Source: Candidatus Hydrogenedentota bacterium
GTDB lineage: Bacteria > Hydrogenedentota > Hydrogenedentia > Hydrogenedentales > SLHB01
Length of the DNA stretch: 64,000 nt
Assembly: GCA_020848835.1 (NCBI GenBank)
Contig: JADLHJ010000037.1
Coordinates: 1 to 64,000, forward strand
Direction of reading: 5' to 3'
The translations under genes were made by a program, and so were the position numbers. Below the pieces are notes generated by a model. It saw nothing but the letters and a program-made list of their open reading frames with translations, searched no databases and was not told the origin of the DNA. Within the stretch, counting starts at the first letter, position 1. Each line of letters begins with the position of its first letter. Positions 26,095 to 36,765 of this stretch are shown here, one piece after another.

Positions 26095-27129
26095 TTATTC
26101 GCTATTCGCCGATCTCTGAAACAATTTGCGTTCACCGCGAAACTCGATACGTTCGTCGGAGCTGCTGTCTTTATGCATGGCGAAACAAAGACTCGCGGCG
26201 TACTTTGCATAGGCGGCAGCGCGCTTGATTTGAAAACGTCTCCCAAGCAATTCCACGGTATTGCCTTGCAAGAGCGCCACAACGTATACGCTGCCGTGCA
26301 CCACACATGCCTGCGCGATGCGTGCGCCCGCGATGATTAAGGTGTAAATGACACCCCGCTCGGTGAAGTCGCAATGTGCAAAACACACTCCGCCACGCTT
26401 CGCCGCCCACACCAAATAAGATTCCTGCATCCGGTATGATGGGACCATGTGTGCAACGAGCGCGCGGGGGGTGTAGTAGCACGCGATGTTCGCTTTGCGC
26501 ACGCGCATGAAAAATTCGGTGTCTTCGCCGCCACGTACCAACGCGGGATCGAAGCCACCAACCTGTTCCGGGACACTGCGGTGCAACAAGACATTGCCGG
26601 TGCAAATCATGTCCCGGCGCGTGCAATGCCCTGCTTCCTTTGCAGGAATTTCGCCCAGCGTGAGTCGCACGAACTGCGACATCGAATTGAGTTCATCTTC
26701 TGTTAGGTGCAACGCGCGCGAACCGCAGACGCAAAGTGCTCCGGTGGATTCCCGCGATCGCCACAACTCGATAAGCCAGCGGTCGTCTGCCAGTTGGTCG
26801 TCGTCGAAGAACGCTATCCAGTCGCCTTTGGCGCTTGCGAGCCCTGTGTTGCGCGCGGCCGCGATGCCGTGGCCGTTCTCGCGAACGTAGCGGACAGCCA
26901 CTGCGCTCCTCGAGATGAATTCCGCGACAACACTTGGCGTGTCATCCGTCGAGCCATCGTCAACCACGACAATCTCGTATGCGAAAGACCCTTCGGTTTC
27001 TTGCGTCTGGAGCGATTCGAGCGCGAGCTTGAGGTAATCGCGGCGGTTGTACGTGCATACGACTACCGTAATGAGGCGTTCGGGGACCACTTCAGGTACA
27101 AGCTGACTATCGAGTACGTATGCCAACAT
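26095..27129 (-). CDS. GT2 family glycosyltransferase
   Basis: The 344-aa product has the GT-A fold of family 2. It has VVVCTYNRRDYLK near the N-terminus, VVDDGSTDDT (nucleotide-binding acidic residue), the central GIAAARNTG segment and FFDDDQL as the metal-binding DxD. The acceptor-side motif GGEDTEFFMRV follows. A hydrophobic stretch beginning GVIYTLIIAGARI near residue 275 could associate with the membrane. ATG 27129 overlaps the UDP-glucose dehydrogenase stop by one base (TAATG). It belongs to the EPS operon and probably adds one residue of the repeat unit. Confidence 0.93.
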   Translation of the reverse strand: MLAYVLDSQLVPEVVPERLITVVVCTYNRRDYLKLALESLQTQETEGSFAYEIVVVDDGSTDDTPSVVAEFISRSAVAVRYVRENGHGIAAARNTGLASAKGDWIAFFDDDQLADDRWLIELWRSRESTGALCVCGSRALHLTEDELNSMSQFVRLTLGEIPAKEAGHCTRRDMICTGNVLLHRSVPEQVGGFDPALVRGGEDTEFFMRVRKANIACYYTPRALVAHMVPSYRMQESYLVWAAKRGGVCFAHCDFTERGVIYTLIIAGARIAQACVVHGSVYVVALLQGNTVELLGRRFQIKRAAAYAKYAASLCFAMHKDSSSDERIEFRGERKLFQRSANSE

Positions 27130-28505
27130 TACACCGCCGCTGCCTTGAGCCGTTGCGTCCGGCCTTGCGAATTCGCGAGGACAGGATCTCTGCCTACCGA
27201 GTAGTAATCGAAGCCGAGCATGCGCATGAGGTCGGGCGAGAAAATATTGCGGCCATCGAAGATCACGGGCGCATTTAGAAGTGACTTCATGCGATCGAAG
27301 TCGGGATTTTTGAAGTACGACCATTCCGTTACGAGGATCAGCGCATCGCTTTCTTCAAGGGCGGCATAGCTGTCGTCAACGTATGTCAGGCCTTCGCGCG
27401 TGCCGAGATAGCGCTGGGTTTCGCGCATGGCCTTCGGATCGTAGGCGAGTACCGTCGCGCCCGCGGCGATCAGTGCGTCGAGTATCAGCAGTGCAGGCGC
27501 TTCGCGCACGTCGTCTGTTTCGGGCTTGAATGAAAGTCCCCAAACGGCAAACTGCAATCCAGTTAGATCCCCGCCGTAGTACTCTTGAATTTTTCGGACC
27601 AGCGAACCCTTTTGCTCCTGGTTCACGGCTTCCACGGCGTTGAGTATTTTCGGTTCATGCCCAGCCGATCGCGCTGTGCTTACTAGGGCCTGCACGTCTT
27701 TCGGGAAGCATGACCCGCCATATCCAATACCGGGAAAGATGAACTGATATCCGATACGGCTATCCGCGCCGATGCCATTGCGTACGTTTTCTACGTCTGC
27801 GCCGACACGTTCGCAAATCGCCGCGATTTCGTTAATGAACGAAATCTTCATCGCGAGCATGGCGTTCGCGGCGTACTTCGTCATCTCCGCGGACGTTGTG
27901 TCCATGGACAACACGGGGCGGCCATCGCGCACGAATGTCGCGTACAGTTCTTTCATCAGCACATCGGTGCGGCAATCGTCCGAGCCAATCACGATGCGGT
28001 CCGGGTGCATGAAATCGTCGATCGCGCAACCTTCGCGCAGGAACTCGGGATTGGATACGACATCGAAATCGAATTGAACCTTGCGTTCGTTCAATGCCGC
28101 CTGGACAGTATTGAATACTTTCCCTGCGGTGCCGACCGGTACGGTCGATTTATTCACGATGATCTTATAGCCGTTCAAGTGCTCGCCGATGGATTTCGCG
28201 GCTGACAACACGTACTTAAGATCTGCGGTGCCGTCCTCAAGCGGTGGCGTGCCCACGGCGATGAATACAAACAGCGCGCGTTCGACTGCGCTCTTAATGT
28301 CTGTCGTAAATGTCAGGCGGCCTTGCTCAACGTTCATGGCAACCATTTCATCCAAGCCAGGCTCATAGATCGGAATGCGCCCAAAGCGCAGCGCTTCAAT
28401 TTTTGCCGCGTCAATATCGACACACGTCACTTCGTGGCCGACCTCGCTAAAGCAAGTGCCGGTGACGAGTCCGACGTATCCAGTCCCAATGACGGCGATT
28501 CTCAT
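27129..28505 (-). CDS. ugd: UDP-glucose 6-dehydrogenase
   Basis: A 458-aa enzyme with the NAD-binding GTGYVGL loop at 7-13, the VAVGTP-like FIAVGTPP strand, SNPEFLREG and the catalytic cysteine C266 in [10 protein letters not shown]. The C-terminal domain has [16 protein letters not shown]. It oxidises UDP-glucose to UDP-glucuronate, supplying an acidic sugar, so the exported polysaccharide probably contains uronic acid. ATG 28505 has AGGAA upstream and overlaps the preceding GT4 stop (ATGA). The UDP-sugar class cannot be separated from UDP-mannose/GDP dehydrogenases with full certainty by eye. Confidence 0.93.
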   Translation of the reverse strand: MRIAVIGTGYVGLVTGTCFSEVGHEVTCVDIDAAKIEALRFGRIPIYEPGLDEMVAMNVEQGRLTFTTDIKSAVERALFVFIAVGTPPLEDGTADLKYVLSAAKSIGEHLNGYKIIVNKSTVPVGTAGKVFNTVQAALNERKVQFDFDVVSNPEFLREGCAIDDFMHPDRIVIGSDDCRTDVLMKELYATFVRDGRPVLSMDTTSAEMTKYAANAMLAMKISFINEIAAICERVGADVENVRNGIGADSRIGYQFIFPGIGYGGSCFPKDVQALVSTARSAGHEPKILNAVEAVNQEQKGSLVRKIQEYYGGDLTGLQFAVWGLSFKPETDDVREAPALLILDALIAAGATVLAYDPKAMRETQRYLGTREGLTYVDDSYAALEESDALILVTEWSYFKNPDFDRMKSLLNAPVIFDGRNIFSPDLMRMLGFDYYSVGRDPVLANSQGRTQRLKAAAV

Positions 28506-29803
28506 GGTTCGGTTCCTTTCGCGTGCGCCGCATTCCCAAACGTTGCAGCCTGTTTGGCAGCGGGCAATTGTTGAAAGTGGAGGGGCCCAAGACGGCCATC
28601 GAGCAGGTCGAAGTAGTACCGCTCGAGATTCACGATAAGTTTGTCCCACGCAAATACGGTGTACGCGGTTTCGCGTGCGACTTCTCCGGCGCGCGAGGCG
28701 CGTTCAGGATCGTCAAGATATGCGACGGCGGCGTCTGCCATCGCCTGCGGCGTGGGATCCGCAAGCGCTCCGATGTCGTATCGCTCGAACAGCCATTTCA
28801 CTTCGCCGACGGGATTCGAGATCGTCGGCCGGCCTACGCACATGTAGTCGCCGATCTTGTTCGGCCAACGGCCCACGTTGCTGACCTTGTTCGAATAAGG
28901 CATGAGAAAGAGATCGGCAGCGGCGAGATATTTCGGAAGTTGCTTGTACGGGACCGGGCCGAGCGCTTTGACGTTTGCCATCACGGATTCGCAAGACACC
29001 ATACCGCTCACGTCGTGTTCGGCCGGACCGGCGAGCAGCATAATCGTGCGTGGATCGCGTTTGAGCAACAACTCAAAGGCCTGTACCGCAAGTGGCAGAT
29101 CGATTAATACATCGAGACCTGAAAAGCAGACGACCGGCACATCTTCCGGGATACCGAGCATCGAACGACTTTCCGATTTAGGTGGGACTTCTGCAAACGC
29201 GCGAATATTTGCGCCGCCAGGAATCACGAGACAGCGTTTGCGCTCGATGCCAAGCTTGATTCCGCGCTCCATCAGCGCATGGCTAATCGTTGTTAGGCCG
29301 TCGAGCTTGTTCCGGTACGCCTCCTCGAAGTGGACTTCAATTGGCGCGAAGAGCCATTGATACCAAAGCGGACGGCGCTCCTTGATCAAGCCACCACGGC
29401 CCCACCAATCGATCCAATCGCTTACTATCGGGATTTGCTTTTTGCGGGCATATGCCAACGCGGGCAACACTACTGCGAGCCGCGTGTCTAGACAATGAAT
29501 GATGTCGTACTGCTTGTTCTCTCGGAACAGCAGCGCGCGACGCCGCCACGCGCAGATCGGATCCCAGCCCTGGCGCAACGCGCCGACCAGCATGTCGGGG
29601 CTTTCGATGATGCGGAAGCCGTTAACGTGTTCGATGTGCGTGCGCCAACGCTCGGTATCGGCGTGGCACATGACGTCTACATCATGTCCGCGTGCAGCAA
29701 GTTCGTAGGCCCACGGAAACGCGCGGAAATTGATCTTGAAGCGTCGATGGTTCGACACCAGCAAGATGCGCAACGGGCGCTCTGTTGCGGTTTCCGCACT
29801 CAT
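28502..29803 (-). CDS. GT4 family glycosyltransferase
   Basis: From ATG 29803 the enzyme is 433 aa. The N-terminal domain has [16 protein letters not shown] and [16 protein letters not shown]. The donor domain has [26 protein letters not shown], the LFLMPYSNK and [15 protein letters not shown] motifs, and [11 protein letters not shown]. It lacks the classic E-x7-E motif in its usual form, having GDYMCVGRP in its place, so it is a divergent GT-B protein. It sits between the epimerase and UDP-glucose dehydrogenase with ATGA overlaps on both sides. Confidence 0.88.
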   Translation of the reverse strand: MSAETATERPLRILLVSNHRRFKINFRAFPWAYELAARGHDVDVMCHADTERWRTHIEHVNGFRIIESPDMLVGALRQGWDPICAWRRRALLFRENKQYDIIHCLDTRLAVVLPALAYARKKQIPIVSDWIDWWGRGGLIKERRPLWYQWLFAPIEVHFEEAYRNKLDGLTTISHALMERGIKLGIERKRCLVIPGGANIRAFAEVPPKSESRSMLGIPEDVPVVCFSGLDVLIDLPLAVQAFELLLKRDPRTIMLLAGPAEHDVSGMVSCESVMANVKALGPVPYKQLPKYLAAADLFLMPYSNKVSNVGRWPNKIGDYMCVGRPTISNPVGEVKWLFERYDIGALADPTPQAMADAAVAYLDDPERASRAGEVARETAYTVFAWDKLIVNLERYYFDLLDGRLGPLHFQQLPAAKQAATFGNAAHAKGTEP

Positions 29804-30873
29804 GCCGGCACGGTTTCCAGGCGCTCGACGTTCGCGGCGTACACTTCCTGAAGGATGTGCGTCACGTCGTAGGTGATTTTCCATTCGGGGAAGTGCGACT
29901 CGAATTTCTGCAGACCGGAAATCCACCAGATGTGATCGCCAACGCGGTTGTCATCAACGTAGACGGTGTCCATTGATTTGCCGCAGATCGATTCGCACTC
30001 CGCGATCGCTTCGTGCATCGAGCAATTGCTGTAGCGGCCCCCGCCGATGTTGTAGACCTCGGCGACGCGCGGTTTTTTGTAGAACTGGTAGAAGGCCTGG
30101 ATCAGGTCGTAGCTGTGGATGTTGTCGCGGACCTGTTTGCCTTTGTACCCGAAGATGCGGTATTCGCGGCCCGTCACGCAGCATTTCATCAAGTATGCAA
30201 GGAAGCCGTGCAGCTCCGCGCCGGAATGGCCGGGGCCGGTCAGGCAGCCGCCGCGGAAGCAGGCCGTCTTCATTCCAAAATAGCGGCCATATTCTTGCAC
30301 CATGATATCCGCCGCGACTTTCGACGCGCCGAACACGGAGTGCGTGCACTGATCGACGGACATCGTCTCCTTGATGCCGCCTTCGTAGTCATGTCCTTCG
30401 GCGATTTCGAAGCGGGTTTCGAGTTCGCGCAACGGCAGGAAATTGGGCGTATCGCCGTACACTTTGTTCGTGGAGGTGAAGATAAACACCGCTTCCGGAC
30501 AATGTTGGCGCGTGCACTCAAGCATGTTTAGCGTGCCTTGCGCGTTCACGCCGAAATCGACAAGCGGCGCACGCGCGGCCCAATCGTGCGACGGTTGCGC
30601 GGCTGTGTGTATCACAAGTTTGATGTCCGAGCCATACTGCTTGAAGATAAGTTGCATGGCGGACATCTCGCGGATGTCGGCGCTGAAATGCGTGTAGCGT
30701 TGAAGTTGCTCGCTGAGCTTTTCCACCGCCCACGCGGTCGAGGCCTCCGCGCCGAAGAATTCCTGGCGCATGTTGTTGTCCACACCGACAACGTGAAATC
30801 CCAGGCCGCCGAAAAAGCGTGCGGCTTCTGCTCCGATTAGTCCGCCTGAGCCGGTTACGATTACTACGTCCAC
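29800..30873 (-). CDS. NAD-dependent epimerase/dehydratase (CDP-tyvelose/paratose epimerase-like)
   Basis: Translation from GTG 30873 is favoured because GGGAGGT lies six bases upstream; it gives 357 aa. The NAD-binding TGSGGLIG loop is at residues 7-14 and [10 protein letters not shown] marks the strand common in CDP-tyvelose-type epimerases. [10 protein letters not shown] follows, and the GASK region supplies K185. In the canonical YxxxK pair the tyrosine is replaced by F181 (SVFGASK). [14 protein letters not shown] and [11 protein letters not shown] complete the SDR subfamily. It probably modifies an NDP-sugar for the EPS repeat unit, but loss of the tyrosine makes the reaction uncertain. 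Confidence 0.85.
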   Translation of the reverse strand: MDVVIVTGSGGLIGAEAARFFGGLGFHVVGVDNNMRQEFFGAEASTAWAVEKLSEQLQRYTHFSADIREMSAMQLIFKQYGSDIKLVIHTAAQPSHDWAARAPLVDFGVNAQGTLNMLECTRQHCPEAVFIFTSTNKVYGDTPNFLPLRELETRFEIAEGHDYEGGIKETMSVDQCTHSVFGASKVAADIMVQEYGRYFGMKTACFRGGCLTGPGHSGAELHGFLAYLMKCCVTGREYRIFGYKGKQVRDNIHSYDLIQAFYQFYKKPRVAEVYNIGGGRYSNCSMHEAIAECESICGKSMDTVYVDDNRVGDHIWWISGLQKFESHFPEWKITYDVTHILQEVYAANVERLETVPA

Positions 30874-30916
30874 TGATACACCTCCCACATGTTGGTACCC
30901 CGCAGAGATCGTGCGC

Positions 30917-32119
30917 TTACGCCGACTGCGCCAAATGCGCGGCCTGCGCTGTGGATGCGCGCGTCCGATCTCCTACTGCAAACGAATACACGTCTATGAG
31001 ACGCTTGTAATACACGTCGCGCGCATATTCGCGAATCACTTTTTCACGGCCAGCAAAGCCCATCTTTTGCGCGGTGCTGGCATCGGACCATAGGATTTCA
31101 ACCGCTTCCGCGAGTGCATCGGTGTTGTTGGCATCGAACAGCAGGCCGGTTGAATCTTCCTCAACGATTTCGGGTAACGCCCCCATGCGCGACGCGATGA
31201 CCGGCAGGCCATGCGCCATCGCTTCCGCTGCCACGAGACCGAATGCCTCGTGCCACACGCTCGGCACAACGCACGCGCGCGCGTTCGCATAGAACTCGCT
31301 CAATCCACTGCGCGACAGCTGGCCAATAAAAGTCACATTCGGCGGCGCGTCTGCGCGCAGGGATTCAAACAGTGGGCCTTCGCCTGCAATTTGAAAGGGT
31401 ACGCGCGGCAATAGCCGAGCAGCGTCGAGCAGCGTCTCCACGCCTTTTTCTTCGCTTAGCCGTCCCGCAAATGCGATGTAGGAACCGTTCGCGGGATCGC
31501 AAGGCTTCTCGGGTACGCCAACCGTATTGGGGATGACCCGGATCTGTTCTTTGGGAATTCCGGTGCGAACCAATCGCCCCGCGACAAAGGCGCTTGGCGG
31601 CAAGAACACATTCACGTATTCGCGAATGAGTCCCCATGTGCGTACCGCGAAACTGCGAGCGGCCATCGCCGTGCTTTCGACCATATCGCCGCGGCAGTTT
31701 GTCAATGCGCACCAGTATTCGCGACCGCCTTCGCAGCGTGTGCAAGCCTTGCCGTTGCGCAGGAAAAGTCCCGTCGGACATGCGAGACGATAGTTAGGAC
31801 AGCGCATTACCACGGGCACGCCGCGTTCACCGCAGGCTTCGAGCACTGATGGAGAAACGAGTGGATACAAATTGTGTACGTGTACCAAATCCGGACGTTC
31901 GGTGCGGATTAAATGCGCGACGTCGTCTTTTGCTGCACCGGAGTACACGCCGGTCATGAACGCGGCGAGTTTCGCGCGCAGTCCGATTACGTCATTCGAG
32001 CGGCGCTCAAAGGTATACACCTGATGCTTATGATCGCGGAGCAGCGAACAAATCTGTTCGAACATCACGTCTTCGCCGCCGCGCATCCGGTAATGGTTAT
32101 GTATTTGCAGAATCTTCAC
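30917..32119 (-). CDS. GT4 family glycosyltransferase (Cys-containing type, paralogue of 24883-26088)
   Basis: A 400-aa GT-B enzyme beginning [16 protein letters not shown]. It has [12 protein letters not shown], the Cys cluster KACTRC, YWC and NC in the acceptor half, [30 protein letters not shown] and [14 protein letters not shown]. The architecture and many residues match the other operon gene at 24883-26088, indicating duplication. The start is GTG at 32119, 19 bases after the upstream stop, with only a weak ribosome site. Confidence 0.92.
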   Translation of the reverse strand: MKILQIHNHYRMRGGEDVMFEQICSLLRDHKHQVYTFERRSNDVIGLRAKLAAFMTGVYSGAAKDDVAHLIRTERPDLVHVHNLYPLVSPSVLEACGERGVPVVMRCPNYRLACPTGLFLRNGKACTRCEGGREYWCALTNCRGDMVESTAMAARSFAVRTWGLIREYVNVFLPPSAFVAGRLVRTGIPKEQIRVIPNTVGVPEKPCDPANGSYIAFAGRLSEEKGVETLLDAARLLPRVPFQIAGEGPLFESLRADAPPNVTFIGQLSRSGLSEFYANARACVVPSVWHEAFGLVAAEAMAHGLPVIASRMGALPEIVEEDSTGLLFDANNTDALAEAVEILWSDASTAQKMGFAGREKVIREYARDVYYKRLIDVYSFAVGDRTRASTAQAAHLAQSA

Positions 32120-32138
32120 GGGTTTTGCATTCGCTCGT

Positions 32139-33341
32139 TTACGTACTTCTCAGTTGAAGGTAAACGCGATCTACGGCGTCAACGGCGGAATCGAAGGAGA
32201 ACTCGTCATGCGCGATGTCGCGAATCCGGGACTCGTCGTAATACGAATAGTTCGTGATCATGTAGTTCAGTGCACGGACCAGGTCTTCCGTGTTATCTGG
32301 CTCGATGATCTCTCCGGTGGTTCCGGGCCGAACAAATTCGGCGAGGCTGCCAATATTCGATACCAGCACCGGGCGGCCGTAGGCGTAGGCCATGTATTTG
32401 ATTCCGCTCTGGCTGCCTTCCAGATAAGGAAGCAGGACGATGTCGCAGGCTTTGAACAAGGTCTCAACATCGCCATCGGGAACGGATTCGAACTTTGCGT
32501 TAACGGTCAGTCTGTCCCTGCATTGCGCGATGATGGCTTCCAGTTTCTCGCGATATGCCGGATCAGTGGCCTCGCCGCGAATAAGCACAGTCATCGGTTT
32601 CGCGAGCGGAGCGTCTGCCAGCGCTTCCAGTAGCGTATGCGTTCCCTTGTAGGGACGCTGGAAACCGAAGACGAGTCCGACACACGCGTCCTTCGCGATC
32701 CCCAACACTTCGCGCGCAGACTCTTTGGTAATCTCGGGATTCGAAGTTGCGTGATAGGTTCCATGCGAGACGACGTGCACGCGTTCGGCGTCCACGCCGA
32801 ATTCGCGCACGATGCGTTCCTTAATAGCGCTGCCATGGACGATGATCGCATCAACCATTGCGCGATAGATGATGAAATAAATGATGCGGTTAAACGCGGT
32901 GTCGCGGTCGTGGGGCAGTACGTTGTGGGCAGTGTAGATTACGCGTTTGCCGAGCAGGAAGAACGCCGAATACATCAGCAGACAGCGCAACAGCGGGCGG
33001 CCAATGCTGACATCGTACACGACGCCGGAGGGTGACGACGCCACGTGTGACAGCAGTCGTGCGTAATATTTTACGAGCTTGACAAGTTCGAGAACGCGGC
33101 TGCGTTCTTTTTTGTCGTTGCCACGCAAGTTGCAAAACGTCACACCGGTTTCGTACTGCGAAGCCATGTGCATATTGCCGCCGATAAGTTCGACCTCGCG
33201 GCCTTGGCGCGCGTACGCATTGGCAACCTCGCGCACGTAGTCGGGCTGAAACCCGCTGCCCAAAATGATGCGCACGTTCTCCACCGTGCGCGTCGAGTCT
33301 TGCGGCGTGGCGGCGACGATATTTTCGTAGCTGCCGCTCAT
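32139..33341 (-). CDS. GT4 family glycosyltransferase
   Basis: The 400-aa protein is a GT-B transferase with ILGSGFQPDYVREVANAYA at the N-terminal domain and YTAHNVLPHD in the acceptor half. The donor half has VFGFQRPYKGTHTLLEAL and the motif LLPYLEGSQSGIKYMAYAYGRPVLV, with the terminal segment IEPDNTEDL. It overlaps the O-antigen ligase stop by ATGA. It probably adds a residue to the EPS repeat unit at the cytoplasmic face. Confidence 0.9.
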   Translation of the reverse strand: MSGSYENIVAATPQDSTRTVENVRIILGSGFQPDYVREVANAYARQGREVELIGGNMHMASQYETGVTFCNLRGNDKKERSRVLELVKLVKYYARLLSHVASSPSGVVYDVSIGRPLLRCLLMYSAFFLLGKRVIYTAHNVLPHDRDTAFNRIIYFIIYRAMVDAIIVHGSAIKERIVREFGVDAERVHVVSHGTYHATSNPEITKESAREVLGIAKDACVGLVFGFQRPYKGTHTLLEALADAPLAKPMTVLIRGEATDPAYREKLEAIIAQCRDRLTVNAKFESVPDGDVETLFKACDIVLLPYLEGSQSGIKYMAYAYGRPVLVSNIGSLAEFVRPGTTGEIIEPDNTEDLVRALNYMITNYSYYDESRIRDIAHDEFSFDSAVDAVDRVYLQLRST

Positions 33342-34708
33342 CGCAGGTCTCTGCGCACAGGCGCGAGCGCATACAATGCGGGGGCGCTGAAACGCCGCCG
33401 ATCACGCACGCGGGCGCGTTCCTGCACCATCTCGGGCGCGGCGACAAATCCGAAATATGCGAGCGTGACGAACTGCACGAAGGTCTGCATCGTGGGTACG
33501 AGCAGGGTGGATTCCGAAAGTCCGCCAACTACGCCAAGCAGCAACAAGCCGCCCAGGAATGCGAAGTGAGGGTCTTGCGTCGCCCGGAAATACTGAAACG
33601 CGCGGCCCATGCCGATGAACTGAACTACCGTGTAGGAAAGCATCCCGACCAATCCGAGACCGAGCAACACTTCCAGGAACACCGAATGACATTCCGCGAT
33701 GGGCCAACCTTGTCGATCGGAAATTTCGCGGATGTGTTCGAGTGTGAAGAAACTGCCGTAGCCGTAACCGAGGAAAGGCTTCGCTTCCGCGTATTCCAAC
33801 AAGTTTTGCCACAAGGGAAGCCTCCCCGTGAGCGACATCGTGCCCGAGATATCTTGGTCCGTGCGGCCCATGAGCAATCCACGTTCGAGCGTAGGGGCGA
33901 CAAGGTCGCTTTCGACCAAAAGCACGAAAAGCAACGCGGTGATCCCGAGCACGCTGACATAAAGAAAGCGGCGCGATTTGCCGTATACGAGGAATGCGTA
34001 GACCGCGAAGGTCACAAGGAACGCCAGCAGCGATGTGCGCGACTTGGTCAGCATTAGAAATAGAAACGCGAACCCTGCGCACCCGACGTACATCGCCTTC
34101 CCGCGCTTCTCAAACTGCGCGGCCGTCATTGCTGCCAGCACAATCAGCGAACAGTTCACGCCCTGATTATTTGGATGCAGGGTGCCGGCGAAGCGATAGC
34201 GCTCAGCCGCGGGCGTAAAGGTGCTCAGGGCGATCTCGGAGACCACACCGGAAAGCAGATAGACGAAGGAACTAAACAAAAGGAACAACATGATCTCGCG
34301 CGGCGTGAGGGTACACGCGATCGCAAGCGCGCCAGAACATAGCGTCGCGATAACCACGAGCCGGCGCGCGCTGAGCGCGCGATCATCCGCCCAAGTAACG
34401 CTGAGCAGCATCCAAATCAAGAAGAACAACACAAGCGACGCCAGCGCGCCGTTCATCTGCAAGTTGTTGCGTTTGCCAAGCGCCAGCACCACGACACCAA
34501 ACAAACCCGCGCCGAGGAAGCCGATCTGACGCTTCACATTTCCTTCCGACGCGTGTTTTTCCAAGGTATCACCGGAGGGGAGGTAGTCCGCTTGAATGGA
34601 TGCAGACCGCAGCGGGTCGTGCAACGCGATAAAGAAACACGCCGTGAGCAAGATGAACGTGAGCCACGGGATGGGGCGCGGATTTGCAACGGTCGACAGC
34701 GCCGTCAT
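33338..34708 (-). CDS. O-antigen ligase/polymerase (Wzy/WaaL-like) membrane protein
   Basis: From ATG 34708 the protein is 456 aa with about ten to twelve hydrophobic segments. A central loop holds the family features HPNNQGVN, LTKSRTSLLAF and the periplasmic stretch GYGSFFTLEHIREIS with H in AECHSVFLEVL, typical of Wzy_C domains. It would polymerise repeat units (or transfer a glycan) on the periplasmic side. Neighbouring flippase and exporter genes favour a Wzx/Wzy-type polymerase. ATGA overlaps occur with both neighbours. Confidence 0.88.
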   Translation of the reverse strand: MTALSTVANPRPIPWLTFILLTACFFIALHDPLRSASIQADYLPSGDTLEKHASEGNVKRQIGFLGAGLFGVVVLALGKRNNLQMNGALASLVLFFLIWMLLSVTWADDRALSARRLVVIATLCSGALAIACTLTPREIMLFLLFSSFVYLLSGVVSEIALSTFTPAAERYRFAGTLHPNNQGVNCSLIVLAAMTAAQFEKRGKAMYVGCAGFAFLFLMLTKSRTSLLAFLVTFAVYAFLVYGKSRRFLYVSVLGITALLFVLLVESDLVAPTLERGLLMGRTDQDISGTMSLTGRLPLWQNLLEYAEAKPFLGYGYGSFFTLEHIREISDRQGWPIAECHSVFLEVLLGLGLVGMLSYTVVQFIGMGRAFQYFRATQDPHFAFLGGLLLLGVVGGLSESTLLVPTMQTFVQFVTLAYFGFVAAPEMVQERARVRDRRRFSAPALYALAPVRRDLR

Positions 34709-36036
34709 GCGGGCACCAACCCTTCCATGTGACGCGTGCAATACCAAAACGTCGCTACGCGCGCTGAGCATGCCGCGGCATTTGTGATCAATTGTCCCAC
34801 TGCGGCGCCAATGGGTCCGTAGGCTTGTGCCAGCCAGACGCCGCAGAACAGCAGCATCGCAAACGCGACGACGTTTACTTTGAAGTCAACGTCTGCGCGG
34901 CGCAGCGCGAAGAGCCCGCGCGAGAACGCAAATGAAAACGCGGCAGTGGCGAGGTTTAATGAAAGTAGCGCCGCAAGGTGGCCGCTGTTGGCATATTTCG
35001 ACCCGTAGACCCAACCAACCAGCGTGTCGCCGATCAGGAACATGGTCAGGCCAAAGAGCAGCAAACCGCCGCCGTAGACAATGCTGAGCCGGTAAACTTC
35101 GCGGCGTAGACGCGCCGTGCCTCCGTCCGCATGTGCGTGCATGATGCGCGGACCCAGAACATTCTGGATACCGAAGACCACCGGATTGATCACTGCCACA
35201 ATACCGAGAGCGGCGCCCCAGGCGGCCGTGGTTTCAGCGCCGTGAAATGCGGCGAGTATCCACGGATACATGTTGATACTGACGCACCACAATAACGCGC
35301 TGAAAAAGAGCCAGCGTGTCGAATGCCACTCCTGCGAGAAATCACGCATTGCGGTGCGGGGCTGCAATACCAGTTGCGACTTGTGCTGTTGATACCAGCC
35401 AAGCGCGCCCATCGCGCAGACCAAACCGATTAGTATGAATACTGTCGTCGCGTTAAGCAGATTGACGTAACCCAACGCGGCGATTCCACCCAACTGCCCT
35501 GTCGCCACGAACACATCCAATGCAAGCGCGGTAAGGCCTTTGAGCTGCGCGAATGCGACTTGGCGCGCAAAGTCGCGTAGCAACATGAACGAGATGGCTG
35601 CGCCGAACGCGACGAGCATGTGCGATAGGGCCATCGAAAGTGCTGCCGCACCGAGCGCAATTCCAGCAACAATCGCGCAAATTGCAACCGGCGCAATCAT
35701 CGCAAGTAACTGCAAAAGCGACGAACCCGTTAGCGATGGTATTTGTTCGCGCGATGCGCCCGGATAACGCACGATATAGGGCGTGCAAACCAAGGATGCC
35801 TGCAAAGTGAGCAAGATTGTGTACGCATTGAATCCGAGCATGTAGAGGCCGAAGTCTTCCTTAAGACACATACGGCCCAACATCACACTCGTCGCGAAAG
35901 TGGAGCCGCTGGCGATCAACTGGTCCGCAAGCGTAAACGCACCGTTGCCAAACAAGCGCGACGACACCTTTGCGCGCAAGACGTCAATCATCCGCGCAGG
36001 CGGTGCTGACATCGCTATTTGGCCGGCTTTACTCAT
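34705..36036 (-). CDS. polysaccharide flippase (Wzx-like, MATE/MVF-related)
   Basis: A 443-aa protein with about twelve membrane spans. The start SSRLFGNGAFTLADQLIASGS and the pattern of paired helices fit the polysaccharide-biosynthesis flippase family. It has the GLYMLGFNAYTILLTL second helix and AAFHGAETTAAWGAALG in the middle. It would flip the lipid-linked repeat unit to the periplasm. It follows the sugar transferase by nine bases and overlaps the polymerase gene. Sequence conservation in this family is low, so family is secure but substrate is not. Confidence 0.85.
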   Translation of the reverse strand: MSKAGQIAMSAPPARMIDVLRAKVSSRLFGNGAFTLADQLIASGSTFATSVMLGRMCLKEDFGLYMLGFNAYTILLTLQASLVCTPYIVRYPGASREQIPSLTGSSLLQLLAMIAPVAICAIVAGIALGAAALSMALSHMLVAFGAAISFMLLRDFARQVAFAQLKGLTALALDVFVATGQLGGIAALGYVNLLNATTVFILIGLVCAMGALGWYQQHKSQLVLQPRTAMRDFSQEWHSTRWLFFSALLWCVSINMYPWILAAFHGAETTAAWGAALGIVAVINPVVFGIQNVLGPRIMHAHADGGTARLRREVYRLSIVYGGGLLLFGLTMFLIGDTLVGWVYGSKYANSGHLAALLSLNLATAAFSFAFSRGLFALRRADVDFKVNVVAFAMLLFCGVWLAQAYGPIGAAVGQLITNAAACSARVATFWYCTRHMEGLVPA

Positions 36037-36045
36037 TGCTCTGGA

Positions 36046-36759
36046 CTAGACTGCGCCCCGTTGCGCGAGTACGGCGGGGATGGTCTGCAATAACAACTTG
36101 AGATCGAGCCAGAGCGAATGCTTCTCGATGTACTCGAGGTCGAGCCGCACCCAGCGATCGAAGTCTTTGTCGTGGCGGCAGGTGACTTGCCAGATGCAGG
36201 TCAAGCCAGGTTTCACATCCAGCCGCCGCCAATGCCAATGGTCATAACTCTTTTCTTCGGTCTTGGGTAGCGGGCGGGGTCCGACAAGGCTCATGTCGCC
36301 TTTTAATACGTTGAAGAGCTGTGGTAACTCGTCGAGGCTTGTTTTGCGGATGAAGCGGCCGATCGCTGTGACGCGCGGATCGTTCGTCATTTTGAATGCG
36401 ACGCCACTGCGCTCATTGAACTTCATCAACTCTGCCTTCCGCGCTTCGGCATCCACCGACATGCTCCGAAACTTATAAAGGTTGAACGGCTTGCCACCGA
36501 GCCCTCCGCGCTTTTGTGCAAACAGTATTGGGCCGCGCGACGTCACCTTGATGGCGATCGCTACCGCGAGCATCACCGGCGACGCGGCAAGCAGCACGGC
36601 AGATGCGCCGACCACGTCGAGAGCGCGTTTCCATCTCGGAAACGGCTTTGCGAACAAGGTGTGGCTTGAATCCGGCACGATGCGGGCTTCGAAGCGAACC
36701 GCACGTGACGAACGATTCTCCTGAACCGCGAGATTGTGTTGAAGTGCTGCGTTGCTCAT
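36046..36759 (-). CDS. undecaprenyl-phosphate sugar phosphotransferase (initiating enzyme)
   Basis: The 237-aa protein is the catalytic core of the bacterial sugar transferase family. It has one hydrophobic segment (about 50-70), KVTSRGPILFAQKRGG, NLYKFRSM, RVTAIGRFIRKTSLDELPQL and the DMSLVGPRP box. The KPGLTCIWQV and DLEYIEKHSLWLD end follow. All expected catalytic charged residues are present. It transfers a sugar-1-phosphate to undecaprenyl phosphate, starting the repeat unit. It is short, without the long N-terminal membrane domain of WcaJ. It follows the degenerate GGDEF-like gene by six bases. Confidence 0.95.
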   Translation of the reverse strand: MSNAALQHNLAVQENRSSRAVRFEARIVPDSSHTLFAKPFPRWKRALDVVGASAVLLAASPVMLAVAIAIKVTSRGPILFAQKRGGLGGKPFNLYKFRSMSVDAEARKAELMKFNERSGVAFKMTNDPRVTAIGRFIRKTSLDELPQLFNVLKGDMSLVGPRPLPKTEEKSYDHWHWRRLDVKPGLTCIWQVTCRHDKDFDRWVRLDLEYIEKHSLWLDLKLLLQTIPAVLAQRGAV

Positions 36760-36765
36760 GGTGGG

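Noticed and set aside
24856..26340. 494-codon plus-strand frame
   Set aside because: It lies antisense to two glycosyltransferase genes that have clear family motifs; it is a shadow of their codon usage.
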